Shown here: positions 37,186 to 47,624 of the stretch, piece by piece
How positions within the stretch are numbered: the first letter of the stretch is position 1
How the letters are laid out: each line of letters starts with the position of its first letter
NCBI GenBank assembly: GCA_004026145.2
Contig: CP034994.1
Span: forward strand, 10,274,025 to 10,338,024
DNA from: Takifugu bimaculatus
Lineage: Eukaryota > Chordata > Actinopteri > Tetraodontiformes > Tetraodontidae
Direction of reading: 5' to 3'
DNA length: 64,000 nt
The notes under the pieces: model-generated
Database searches by the model: none
Told to the model about the DNA's origin: nothing
The model's input: only the letters and a program-made list of their open reading frames with translations
Translations under genes and position numbers: made by a program

Positions 37186-39410
37186 ACGTTAAAAGTAGGA
37201 GGGTTGGGCTATCGGTGGGCCCTGTGCGGAGTGCTTCCTGCCACCGTGGGGCTCCGTATAAACCCTGTAAGTCTTCCTCCTTTAAGGGAACGGGGCCTCT
37301 TTCCATGGGAATACTTTAATAATTTAGCATGGCCTTAAACTAATCTATTTCAAGCGCCCAGATGGTATTTATATTGAGCAAATGCCGGAATAATTGAATG
37401 GAATAATTTACTCAGTGCGGGTGCTCGGTGTCAGAGATTCCCCACGCTGCACCAGACCCGGAATCACATGAAGAAGACGGATCAAAATCTGGAAAGAGTT
37501 TGTAGGATTACATGTGCCTGGAAATTGAATATGGCCCCTGACCAGCGTAGCGATCGGGGGCCGACCCCTCTCCACATGTGCTTGTGAGGACTTGTGTGCC
37601 CTCAGTGTGGTGGGCGGCGAGGAGCGCCACGGGCCTTCTGTCCAACGCCTCCTGCAGGCATGAGGGGAAAGTTGGAATAAACCGGAGCCTCCTGGAAACA
37701 AGAGGTCCATGGTGACCCTCGTGTGTTCCAGGGCGGAGGAGCGGAGCGGAGCCGGAGCGGGGCAAATGAGATTTTAAAAGAGGAAACAGACAGAGTGGTG
37801 GAGGGGGAGAACTGGGGATGGAGGAAGAGAGGGATACAAAGAGATGGAGCAGGAGCAGGCAGCTGCTGGTTTTAACAGGCGTGTCCCTCCATCTACGATC
37901 AAAGCTTCCCATCAGCCTTTGGGGCGTCTCTGCTGAGTGCTTCCTATAGCTGCTAAAAATTCCCCCCTGCCGAGGAATCATTTTCCCACCTCTCCTCTCA
38001 GAGTCCCTCCGGTTTGTGCCTGTTCGTGAGCATGTGGAAGAAGCGGACGGGTGTCCATGGAGATGTTTCCTGTGTGCCGAGACCGACGCCGGCGCCTTAA
38101 ATGAAAGAGAATATCAAGCCGGTTTGGTTTTGGGTCCTCCGGCTGTATTAAAGGTAGAGCTGTGATTGACAGCTGCACTTGAAAGCCGGCGGAGGCTAAA
38201 ATAACACGTCCACAGGGGGGGGCTCCTGGTGGTGGTGCTCAAATGTGAGTTTCCAGTCCTGCAGCAACTGAAACGTCGTATGAAATTGGATCTTTCTGGA
38301 CTTTGAACACATCACTGCATCGGCTTGGTTCTAATAAAAGACCCCTCTAAACAGTCGCCGCTCTCCTGATGCTCCCCGGAGCCGTCGCCCCACCCGCAGG
38401 GCCGACGCCCAGCTGCCTTTCTGATGTCGGGATATCAGAAGGCTCGGTGCCACCGGGGCATTCCAGCTGGAGTCTCCTCCCACCGCGTCGCCATCAAAGA
38501 TCGGAAATCAAACAATAATGTTCTGTGTCACTCCGAGCCCAAAAGTTCAGCTGCTTCTGCCTGGTTCAGCGTTGCCGTGGGAGCCCTGCTGGGATGTTTA
38601 TGGCGTCGACTGCTGTGTTGAAAATGTTCAAAGTCGCAGGACGCTGAGGACATCTCACTCATAAAACCAACCGTAAAATCCGGTTCGGAATCTTCATTCG
38701 TTTGAGCTTTTATTTCATTTTGACCGTTTTTGCTCTCAACTAGTTTTAATTAGTCTCCAGAGATTTGCTCATTAGGTTTTAAAAAGGTGAGTTTTTGTCT
38801 GTTTTAGTTTATTTGAAGATTTTGTTGGGTGCAATATTTCTCTAAAATGACCCAAAATGATAAAATTTAGAATAATATGTCTGAATTTTTGGTGGACAGG
38901 TGGACATGGACCAGCCTGGCTCATGTGTTGGATCAGACCATCCAGGACCAGCCTGTCGTCTGTAACCGGAGTCTCAACCCGGAACAGGAACGTTCTTGAG
39001 AAGACGATGGAGAGAAGACAAAGTCCGGCATCTACGTGAACCTTTTGGTGTGTTTCCATGACAATTGTCAAGTTGACCTGAGGTCCACAAGCAGAAATGG
39101 GATGCGAACCCTGTTATCATGCTTCACCTTTGTCCGTCCTCTCTGGAGATGCTTGGGGAAGTTGTTGTCCCAGACGTCTTGTTGTCCCTCCTCATCTTCG
39201 TCCATCTTCCTCCGTGTCCACTTCATTTTTGCCACTCCTGATATTTGTCATGCTCTATGCATCTATTGAATAAACTAGTCTACCAGCACCATTTTATTTG
39301 GTTGTTTAGCAACAGCGCAGTCTCCAAGCTGCTTTTCTGCTCTTTTTGATGTTGTTCTTGTTTTTTTGGAACAGCCCATTGAATTACAATCTCATCATAA
39401 TTTCCTAACC
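37186..39410. other. Intergenic DNA, no gene recognised
   Basis: No exon or element recognised; short frames only. Confidence 0.5.
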
Positions 39411-39510
39411 ACAGAGAGCGAGAGAGAGAGAGCTGGAGAGAGAGAGAGCTACAGATAGAGCTGGAGAGAGAGAGAGCTACAGATAGAGATGGAGAGAGAG
39501 GGAGCGAAAG
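39411..39510. repeat. GA-rich tract with 28-bp tandem repeats
   Basis: A (GA)n region containing two exact 28-bp units (39431-39458 and 39459-39486), each starting AGCTGGAGAGAGAG and ending CTACAGATAG, plus a partial third. GA repeats can form triplex DNA or bind GAGA-type factors; no role is shown. Confidence 0.88.
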
Positions 39511-40956
39511 AGAATTTAATTATTGAATTTATTTGATGGTCTGCCATCCAAATGCGTAATGAAAGCATGAAAATCAGGAGAGCACGTTGGGCATCTAGAA
39601 GATGCTCCTTCCCTCCGCTGCTCTCCTTTACGGCCGTTTTCTTGCTCTTTTCACACTTTGAGCTTAACTTTCAGTACTTTGGCGGCCGTAATGGCAGATG
39701 ACATGGTGAAGTACCCTCTACGTGTCTCTGCGGGGGGGGGGGCTGTTTTTCAAAGAGCTGCCTCTGCTCGCAGCTCCTAAACAGGCTGAAAGCTTCTCAG
39801 AACTGCAGCTCGTGCGTTCTCATCGGACGGCTAAAGACTGGGGAGATGAGTCTGATCGTGATGCTCTATTACTGACCGGCTCTAAACTGCAGAGCTGAAA
39901 TTAATTTAGTCATTTTGTCAGACAGCTGACAAATGCAGCGTTTATGGAGCCTCCGTATCTGCTGATGAGAAACTTCTCTTTTTGATACCCTAACAGCGCC
40001 AAGCACTCGTTGACCTGGTTTAGCCTCTGTTTAACTCATCCAACATCCGTTAACCTTTGCTTAGTGCTCATCCCAGTTCTAACTGGGTCTCCCCTCACAA
40101 GTTTGTGTTCGTGATCCAGAACCGTTCTCATCATGGAACAATCGCTGCCCCGCCTCACTGCCCCACTTAAAGTTGGACAAAGAAATGGGGAACAAACCCA
40201 AGCACGCAGAGCTAGCTGAGGCTAACAGGTTTGTTAGCCGCCGTGCCAGTAACATCATGCATTATTGATGCGTGTTGGTTTACAGAATCGCTTTATTCCT
40301 GCCGCACGACATCTGGAGCGCCAAACCAGAACTCTTTTATTTTCAGCAGATCAAAAATGTCATTGTGAGCGCCGACAGATGTGAGCTTCTTTAGGCAGAA
40401 GGACAAATCGCTGCTACATTAGCATCCAGGAAGGAGCGCTCGGTTATATTTGGGTGTTTGAAATCTCCTGTTGGCTCACTTTGCTTCAGGGAAACTTTGG
40501 TTTTCAATTAGAAATTTCCAAAATAATGCTGAGATCATTGGCAGTCCTCCTTTGTTCACATGGTTATTTTGTACTTCTGATGAATTTGAAGTCGTATGAA
40601 CGGGTCAGAGTTTCCAAAAGCAGCTGACGACTAAGCAAGTGAGCCAGAAGTGTTTCATATTTATCCAACAATGTAATTACAATGCCTTCTGCGCTGCTTT
40701 TATGGATGATAGCGATAGAGCAATTAATCCATCGGCCAATTAATTGGGACCGTGTCTGGCATTTGGAGATAATCGCATCAACCGGCGGCTGCGCTGTCGA
40801 GGCAGATAAACAGAAGACGTCTGCAGCCCGAGAAGACTTGGACGAGACGGTCCGTTTAGGAGTTGTTTCATGCTTCTGTGTCAAGTGGGCCCGTGTCGGG
40901 AGTAACAGGTTCTCTGGATATTTGTGTGTTTTCTCTGCCTCAGCGGTAATTTTGGG

Positions 40957-41017
40957 TGACCAGGGCAATCAAATGGGCATCGGAATAGCTTTTATTTTTC
41001 AACGGGCTCCCATTATC
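40957..41017 (+). repeat. Diverged direct repeat, unit A
   Basis: Starts TGACCAGGGCAATCAA, contains ATCGGAATAG and ends GGCTCCCATTATC. The same three motifs occur in the same order in unit B (41051-41111) with small shifts in spacing. Confidence 0.7.
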
Positions 41018-41050
41018 TGCAGTAACTGTTGTTTCTAATTGTTTTTACAC

Positions 41051-41111
41051 TGACCAAGGAGATCAATCCAAAGTGATATCGGAATAGAAGCCTATTACAG
41101 GCTCCCATTAA
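41051..41111 (+). repeat. Diverged direct repeat, unit B
   Basis: Starts TGACCAAGGAGATCAA, contains ATCGGAATAG and ends GGCTCCCATTAA. It begins 94 bp after the start of unit A, suggesting an old local duplication of a motif array. Confidence 0.7.
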
Positions 41112-41537
41112 GGAATAATACAACAGAGCCAAATTCAGGTTCATACAATTTTTACGTTTCATTTGTTGCCAATGAGAAATAATGAGGAAAAAAAATGAAC
41201 CTATCATATTACACAGTATGTAGTGTGGCAGACAATTATAAAACTAATTTCCCAAAAGAGAAAACAAAGGTGAAGAGATATTTATCAGAATTTGGGGTTT
41301 ATTTAAAGGGGAATATCGCGGGGTGAAATGCTATTTTAAATGGTTAAATGGTGAACAAGTAAAAGACACAAAGGTCTCATCCAAACCGCCGCGATGTTTC
41401 CTCGTTAACTCATCTGACCTGCGGGGGGCGCCGCTGGAGGACGCGTGGCTTCGGACCGACACCCGGGTGCATCCAGCCAAGCACATCCGAAAAACTCCTG
41501 CTCAGTGGTGGCGCACAAAGAGGCCCAGGAGTCTGTT

Positions 41538-41541
<4 letters not shown>

Positions 41542-41613
<72 letters not shown>
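41542..41613. repeat. (CA)36 microsatellite
   Basis: About 36 uninterrupted CA units, a typical long fish microsatellite that is likely length-variable. Confidence 0.95.
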
Positions 41614-41614
<1 letters not shown>

Positions 41615-42684
41615 CTGGATGAGCGTGTTTCCTGCTTGTTGAGCTGCTGATTTCAGGACGGTGGAACGATGCAGACACTTCCAGCATCTTCTGAAACTGT
41701 AAAATCTGAGTCAACTGTGGCTGGAAACTCCCATCCCGCCCGAACGCCACATATAAACAAATGTGCTGGGATCATATCAGCGGTGGCCTCTGAGCAGACG
41801 CAACCCGTCTTCCTGCAAAACCTTCAGAGGATTTCTCGGTCAGGAGTCCAGCTTCCATCACCTCCAACATTCCTCTGACCCCCCCTCCCCCCGGCTACTA
41901 CCACCAAACCTGGCTGAGTATCAGCTCTGATAAAGGGCTGTCCTTCATGAAAATGGAGAATCGGCTTCTTTTTAAAACTGCTTTGTGTGCTCTGACATTG
42001 ACTTTGGTGGATTTGCATCGTCTGATTACCTTCCTGTTGAAAGCCCAGTTTTCAAGGCGCCTGGTGACATTGCTTCTTCCGTAATCATGGCTCTTAGCGC
42101 AGGAATTCCAAGAGCTGATCACTCGTTGGGCTTAATCCTGAATGAAGATCTGCATATTTACATCAACAGAAATAATGAATCTCATGCAAATGAAGCCGCT
42201 CGTCAGCGTATCACGGTGTAAACTTCTTATTAATGAAGCACATTAGTCATGTTTGAGCAGATCAACATCACTAACTCCTCATTATCTGCCTTCCAAGAAA
42301 CATTTCATCGCTCACGTGCACGTGCACAAGTGTGACATTTGGACCTTCACCACAACGAGCTCAGGAAACCACAGGAATAAACTTTGCAACGTGAGCGACT
42401 ACAGGCTGAGCAAAGCATTGAGAGCTGCATCTAACATGTTTCCTGTTGGATCCCGAAGGTGAGCCGCGCCGACGGCGGCCGGGATTCTCTCCGTATTGAC
42501 TCCAAACGGAGGTCGAGACTCTTGCGGGATCACGGGCCGGTGATTAGAAACCTCTTAAATGGGCGGAAACACAAAAACACTTTTGATTCAGCAGCAGTGT
42601 GGAATCCAAATCAAAGGTGTCCTTTAAACCACCATGTTGAGGCCACAAAGGAAAAGTCAACCATTCAACCATTCAAGCTGTCTT

Positions 42685-42714
42685 CCGGTTCACACCGGTT
42701 CAAACCGGTTCACA
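42685..42714. promoter_or_regulatory. Three CCGGTT motifs at 10-bp spacing (Grainyhead-like sites)
   Basis: Three consecutive 10-bp units: CCGGTTCACA, CCGGTTCAAA, CCGGTTCACA. The third unit's core reads AACCGGTT, the palindromic consensus known for Grainyhead-like factors, and the others are near matches. They lie 2.4 kb upstream of the cadherin ATG. Mammalian E-cadherin is a known GRHL2 target, so a regulatory role is plausible. The 10-bp spacing equals one helical turn. It could equally be a small random tandem repeat. Confidence 0.35.
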
Positions 42715-43894
42715 GCGATCTAATAAAACGGCCACCTCGCCTCAGAGGTAATGAATAATCACCTAACGATGCAGTGCGCCAGATATTTTCCTCCCGAACG
42801 TCCAGGACTTCGGCTTCGTGGCCTCAGTGCTGCTACGCTGCTGCACGTCTGAACCCCTGATGTACAGACGGGGGTCCCGGGGGGGTCCGCCAGGCTGCAT
42901 CTCAGACAGGAAACTGTCCAAGCAACCGCCCACTAATTCAGAGTCCCGGACTTTTCCTCAGGATTACAGCCGCTGGATCAATAAGAACACATGGAAATGA
43001 GTCTGTCAGTCAGAGGAGACTGACGTTGGCCTATGGGGGGGAGGTCTTCACACGGTGTTGTACCCCCGGAGCACAAACGCCAGAAGAAGTTTAAACCAAA
43101 GTTGTCTTATTTCTAAATGAGACCTGCTGCTGAATATTTCAGGACTTGGTCAATAAACATCTTAACGACGGCCAGGACCTGCGAACTTGGCAAAAACCCC
43201 GAACTTGACGTTGAGAAGCAGCGAATGATTGGCTACTTAGCAACCACTAAAGACAAGAAAACAGTTCTGCACATAATGGTGCCATTGGGGTCAGAACCTC
43301 ATCAATGCTGCTGCACTTTTACTGACTTGAGTCCAGTAAGGAGGTCCAGAAGAACTTCACTTTGGCTTGTTAAGCTACTCTGCACATCCGATGTTTATAT
43401 AAGAGTGAAGGGACTCATTCAGCTATTGATTGGTAATTAGTAAAGGTAGATGGAATAAAGTCTTTTAATGGTGGTTTTGAATGAGTAAATTATGCCTGGC
43501 TCGATGCTGAGGGTTATCACATCAGACAAAACTGTATTTCTTTCGCTCTAAATGCCTTTTTAAGAGGGTTGTGTTATTAATCTGCGTAAGAGATTTGTGT
43601 CTCGTACACAGTGAGGACCAGAAGAACTATTTAAATAGCAAATCAAGGCTATTTTGGCTGATCCTCATAAACCTCAAAGGGGTCCAGACTTGGTTCAAGT
43701 TAGAATTAGGGTTAGGGTCAGGAGTGAGGGTTTCTGTAAGGGGCTCGTTAAGGCATAAAGTCAATTAAAGTCCTCGCAAAGATGCAAAAGCTGTGTTTAG
43801 GAGATTGGGTTGGGAGCAATTCTTTGGTCCCAGTTTTGGACCTGAAAAAGCAGAAAATTGGCTGGTAGCAGTACAGATGGCAGAACATTGCCGC

Positions 43895-44075
43895 AGGGCA
43901 TTGGTGAGGCGCCCTTGAGCAAGGCACCAAACCCTCAAATGCACAAAGCTCCTGTCCTGGCAGCTTCCACACTCACTTCCTGCATGTGTTTTTTGTTGAT
44001 GTGTGGTGCAGGGACAGTGTAAGTGTAAAAACAGTAATTTACCCTCCGGAGACTAATAAAGTATGCTTCTCTTGT
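43895..44075 (+). repeat. Dispersed fish repeat (TTGAGCAAGG family), copy 2
   Basis: Begins GGCGCCCTTGAGCAAGGCACCAAACCC and, about 130 bp later, ends with TTTACCCTCCGGAGACTAATAAAGTAT. That 3' end is common to many fish repeat copies and includes an AATAAA. It is more complete than the copy at 37.0 kb. It behaves like a short retroposon, but the class is not established. Confidence 0.6.
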
Positions 44076-44435
44076 GCGTATGAGTGTGTGTGACTGTAAC
44101 ACAGTCTGTCAGGAGTAGCGTTCCCCGGGTGTGAGAAGTTCCAGATTCTAAATTTAGAAAGACCAAACTGAGTCCCAAACCCAACTGTGACAGCAAATGC
44201 TGGTCAAGAAATTCGGGAGAGGGAATAAAATCTCTAAACTGTCCAATCCTGCAAAGGCAACTGTTGGAAAAGCTTTACGTCCACCACTGCTGAAAATATA
44301 TGATCTTTTCCCTACAACTCCCAGCCATAAATCCTGGCGACCATATTTTAGTCGCTTCAGGTTCCTCTTGAGTACTTTGTCCTCGCTGCGACCTCTCAGG
44401 TTCAGCGATTTTAGGAGGCTTTGCACACATAAACG

Positions 44436-44436
<1 letters not shown>

Positions 44437-44468
<32 letters not shown>
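44437..44468. repeat. (CA)n microsatellite
   Basis: About 16 CA units. Confidence 0.93.
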
Positions 44469-44471
<3 letters not shown>

Positions 44472-44759
44472 CAGCATCTTCAGGGGACCTTAGTGCTGCA
44501 CCTTTCGTACTAAAATACATCCCAAAGATGCATCTGTCTTCATGCTTCTGGAGCCAGAACAGCCTTCAATGGAGCCACAGGTGCACCTACCACCAATGAA
44601 CCAATCAGAAGCTTAAATAGCTTTGACACCTACGGGTGGGGGGGCTGCAGGCTGCTGGGAGCCACAACCTCTGCCTTTCAGTAAAAATAAAAAGAATGAT
44701 AAAACAATAAAACACAGGAAAATAATGTTGTGTTGGGAAAAAAATGCGATTAACAAACG

Positions 44760-45073
44760 CTCGATGAACGACACGGGTCCGCTGACGAGTCAGTGACGAG
44801 TGTGGCTTTAAGTGTGTGTGTGTGCGTGTGCGCGCCCGGGAGGAGGGGTCGGAGACTGCGCCTTGATGCTGAGCGCAGCGCTCACCTGCAGTTGGGAGAG
44901 CCGCGGAAAGTCGGAGCAAAGCTGCAGCGCACTCACGGAGAGCGAGGAGGGAGCGACCCAGCAGCCAGACCGAGAAGACGGGAATTACAGTCCAACCCGG
45001 GGGAAGAATCCCGAGCCTGCCCTGCTCCTGCCTCTGCCCTCGGCCCCCCTGGCTCGCCCGCCCGCCCGCCACC
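44760..45073 (+). promoter_or_regulatory. CpG-rich promoter and 5'UTR region of the cadherin gene
   Basis: From about 44760 the sequence becomes GC- and CpG-rich and stays so through exon 1 into intron 1 (about 45250), unlike the AT-richer DNA before it. It includes a short GT/GC tract (44810-44835), GC boxes (GGGAGGAGGGG) and CACCTG E-box cores. No clear TATA box is positioned for a start site, which fits a CpG-island promoter. The 5'UTR extent is unknown. A frame beginning with an ATG at 44866 overlaps the cadherin start in another frame. Confidence 0.6.
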
Positions 45074-45084
45074 ATGCGAGCTGA
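44866..45084 (+). other. Upstream ORF overlapping the cadherin start codon
   Basis: ATG at 44866-44868 opens a frame (MLSAALTCSWESRG...) that ends with TGA at 45082-45084, 11 bases beyond the A of the cadherin ATG at 45074. If transcription starts upstream of 44866, scanning ribosomes would meet this overlapping uORF first. Its context (CCTTGATGC) is weak (T at -3, C at +4), so leaky scanning is likely. There is no sign that the peptide itself is functional. Confidence 0.35.
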
Positions 45085-45130
45085 CTTCGCGCTGGTCCTG
45101 ACAGCGGTCCTCCTGCTGGACGCGTTCTGG
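45074..45130 (+). CDS. Classical (type I) cadherin, coding exon 1 (signal peptide)
   Basis: The ATG at 45074 sits in a near-ideal Kozak context (CGCCACCATGC). It encodes 19 residues, MRADFALVLTAVLLLDAFW: a basic N-terminus followed by a hydrophobic core, a signal peptide that would direct the cadherin into the secretory pathway. The exon ends TGG and is followed by a consensus donor GTACGT, so the intron is phase 0. Human CDH1 exon 1 likewise encodes a short signal segment (48 nt) with a phase 0 intron. Classical cadherins are single-pass adhesion proteins with a prodomain, five calcium-binding EC repeats and a catenin-binding tail; only the first two exons are in the window. The N-/R-cadherin-like paralogue (cdh2 or cdh4) is favoured but not certain. 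Confidence 0.8.
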
Positions 45131-45985
45131 GTACGTTTTCGCCTTTTTCTCCGCGCAGAGTTGCGAGTGCGAGGCGCATCCTCCTGAATCTGCAGGCGTC
45201 GGAGGAAAAAGCTGAAAGCTGAATAAAGTGGCTGTCGGACGCGCTCCGCCGTCGACTGCGGGCAGCTTTGGTATTCTACGTCCAAGTGCGTTAATTGGTC
45301 CCGTAACGTCTTTAACAGAACCGGTGGAGGAGCCATCCTTGCCCGTTCTGATCCCGTTTTTGTGGATCGGGTTCATCAGAGGGCTGAAATGTTCTCCATA
45401 AGTTCAAAATGTCTGCACATTCACCTCGAATGTGGATGTCTTTGTATTTTTTACTTTAGTTTACGGATAATGGTGCCGAGATTAACCATTAACTTTAGTG
45501 TTTTTTTAAATCTAAACCACTTGTGAGACAGCGCGTTTCCTCTCTTTACTTTGGCTTTTGCTGATTTATGTAACAGACTGCGACGTTATTCGCTGTTTTG
45601 CTGCGTTATTTCGGTTTGAGGAGAGGACTTGGGGCGTTAAAAAACGGGCAGCTCTGGCAACCACTCGGCTCTGCGTGCGCGTACACCCGCAAGTGCCGGA
45701 CTGGCGTTATTCAGATCTTCCCCTAAACGTCGTGACAGGAGATGATTCTCCTGTCTTCGTGCGGACATTTGCGGCAATAATGTGATCAGCGCTTCAGAAC
45801 TCACTTCAGCGGCGCCTCGGAGCCGCAGATTCAGACATTCTCAGATGTCATGTTTCCACGTCAGTGGAGAAAGTTCTGCTCCTGCTGATTCCTCTCTTCT
45901 CTCCAAGGCTCGGTGCCAACGAGAAGCGAGGAATCGATGGGATCTATGTTTATTGATGTCCTCCACTGTCTTCTCTTTCTTCCAG
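45131..45985 (+). other. Cadherin intron 1
   Basis: An 855-bp phase 0 intron bounded by GTACGT and a pyrimidine-rich TCTTCTCTTTCTTCCAG acceptor. Its first 100 bp share the CpG-rich character of the promoter. No other gene was seen in it. Confidence 0.75.
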
Positions 45986-46097
45986 AAGAATAATGGGGCA
46001 CATGCCTCCCAAGGTCCCTGCCAAGCTGGCTTCTCACAAAGCTTCTACTCTCTGCTCGTTTCCAGGGATGTACTGAAAGGCGGGGGCGTGCGTAAAG
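45986..46097 (+). CDS. Classical (type I) cadherin, coding exon 2 (start of prodomain)
   Basis: A 112-nt exon with a strong acceptor (TTTCTTCCAG) and donor (GTGAGT), reading on in frame from exon 1. It encodes 37 residues plus one base: KNNGAHASQGPC, then QAGFSQSFYSLLVSRDVL and a glycine-rich end. An AHA motif (residues 24-26) could be the signal-peptidase site. Cys31 is the 12th residue of the exon, as in human CDH1 and CDH2. The C-x-x-G-F...Y-S...S-x-D-V...G pattern matches the N- and R-cadherin prodomain start, and the phase 1 exit is as in CDH1 exon 2 (115 nt). The prodomain is removed by a furin-type protease in mature cadherins. Similarity to CDH2 and CDH4 is about equal, so the paralogue is undecided. 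An internal TTTCCAG (about 46059-46065) after a pyrimidine tract is a possible cryptic acceptor. Confidence 0.8.
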
Positions 46098-47560
46098 GTG
46101 AGTGGCGCCGCCGTCGGCCCGGTTTGTGTTCCCAGGCTGAGCTTATCGACGGTTCACCCACCATCGGGGGTGTGGTGTCCACGTAGGGGTTGCTGAAGTG
46201 ACTTCAGGTATCCTGGACGTGACCCTGATGTCTGCTGCTGCTGTCCTGGAACCTGAGCTCGCACATCCTGGAATGTTTTGAAATGTTTTGGAATTTGCCA
46301 AAACCTGCATCTACAGCTCCGTCACCGTCACGCCATCAGGTCGCCCCGGGTTATGCGGCGCTCCTGGTTTGAGGGCCCCGATAGTGCAGGAAATGGCATC
46401 GACATCCTGCGTCTAATCTGACACCGCTCCTGCCAATGTGGGCTAATTGCGCTCCGCTATTGATCCCGATGGTTTTCCCCCCTCGTGGCTCGGCTGAGCA
46501 GCATTGTTTTGCTGCGGGCGCACAATAGCTCTTTTGTGGGGCAGCTGCGCGGCGTATATTTCTCACTCTCCTTAGCCAGAAGAGACCTGGCGGGGATGCA
46601 GCTGTCTAGACTCGCACCTAGGAACACGTGCGCGGGCTTTTTGGTAGGCAGGGCAACGCAGCATTCTGTGGTTCTGAGCTTGTTTTATCTCCTGTGGCGT
46701 TTTATTTTGCTTGTTCTGTGTTGTAAAACTAGGTGAAAATGACCGCTGAGTGTTAGTTGTTATTTCTTATTTTTTTTAGCATCAGTGTTTTAACCTGTTT
46801 GGAGGTTGGAGCTGGAGGCGAGGCGGCCTCCTGCATGGTAGTGGCGTCCTCTGCCCAGCAGGGGGTGTTGACACAATCAGAAACCTGGGGAGCGACGGCG
46901 GACGGCGCAGGAGCCGCTTATTTCAGAGAGCATTATTTATCCGCTCCGGTCTCGGAGACGGAATCGTCCGCGTCTCCGTGCGGACAGAAATTAATCTTTA
47001 GTGGGATAAGATGCATGTTTTTGTCTCATCAACACGTCTCTCAGGTTTCCACCCAGTGCCTCATTTGCTCGTTTCCTCCTGATTTTCTCCGTTTGCATCA
47101 TTGAACCCTCATTTGTGGTGTTGATGATGAAGGTGCCTGGTGTCCAGATACCAGTGTGTCACAGGGAGGGTCATTTGAAGGGGGGGGGGTGGACGGATGC
47201 TGGATGTTACCATGCAACAGAACCTCGGTTCTGCCGGGGAACCGCCTCTCGTTGGAACCGACAGCAGTTTTGGTGCGTTTAGCAGCGGATGATGGGACAG
47301 TGTTTAGTGTGTTCTGTACCGCACAGATGACGCCGCGCGAGCTGGGCCACAGCCAGGCGAGCGCCGACACACAGAGCCAGCTAACATAACCTCCTCCCAC
47401 GTGCCCCCCCCCCACCCCCGTCCCTCCGTTCAGACTCTTCCTGCTAATGAAAGTCAGGGTTGGTGGTTTCAGCCCAGTGAGCCCACTCTGCTGACCTTGG
47501 GGTGTGTTTGTGTTACTGGTGGATTTGGAGAGACATCACTCAAAAAACACTTAAAAAATA

Positions 47561-47588
47561 TCTGTCTCTCTGTCTGTCTCTCTGTCTC

Positions 47589-47623
<35 letters not shown>

Positions 47624-47624
47624 T
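47561..47624. repeat. (TCTG/TC)n microsatellite
   Basis: About 64 bp of TCTG and TCTC units. The ORFs across it are Leu/Ser/Val/Cys or Arg/Asp/Glu/Thr low-complexity. Confidence 0.92.

Larger units (their letters stand above)
40560..41300. other. Complex AT-rich block, candidate conserved non-coding element
   Basis: About 740 bp of non-repetitive sequence with frequent TAATTA/CAATTA/TTAAT motifs (for example CAATTAATCC and CCAATTAATTGGG near 40718-40747), 4 kb upstream of the cadherin start. It carries a diverged internal direct repeat (40957-41017 and 41051-41111). Overlapping open frames on both strands (134 and 118 codons) are unsupported as genes. Conservation cannot be assessed from one sequence, so the enhancer reading is an inference. 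Confidence 0.3.

Noticed and set aside
40564..41038. 134- and 118-codon ORFs on opposite strands
   Set aside because: Mutually overlapping frames in a probable non-coding block, with no domain or coding bias.
43705..43722. TTAGGGTTAGGG telomere-like string
   Set aside because: Only two units, expected by chance at this scale; not an interstitial telomere.
44605..45336. 243-codon - strand ORF over the cadherin promoter
   Set aside because: It is antisense to exon 1 and the CpG-rich region and is Arg/Ser/Ala-rich, which is base-composition driven. It has no domain or splice support.
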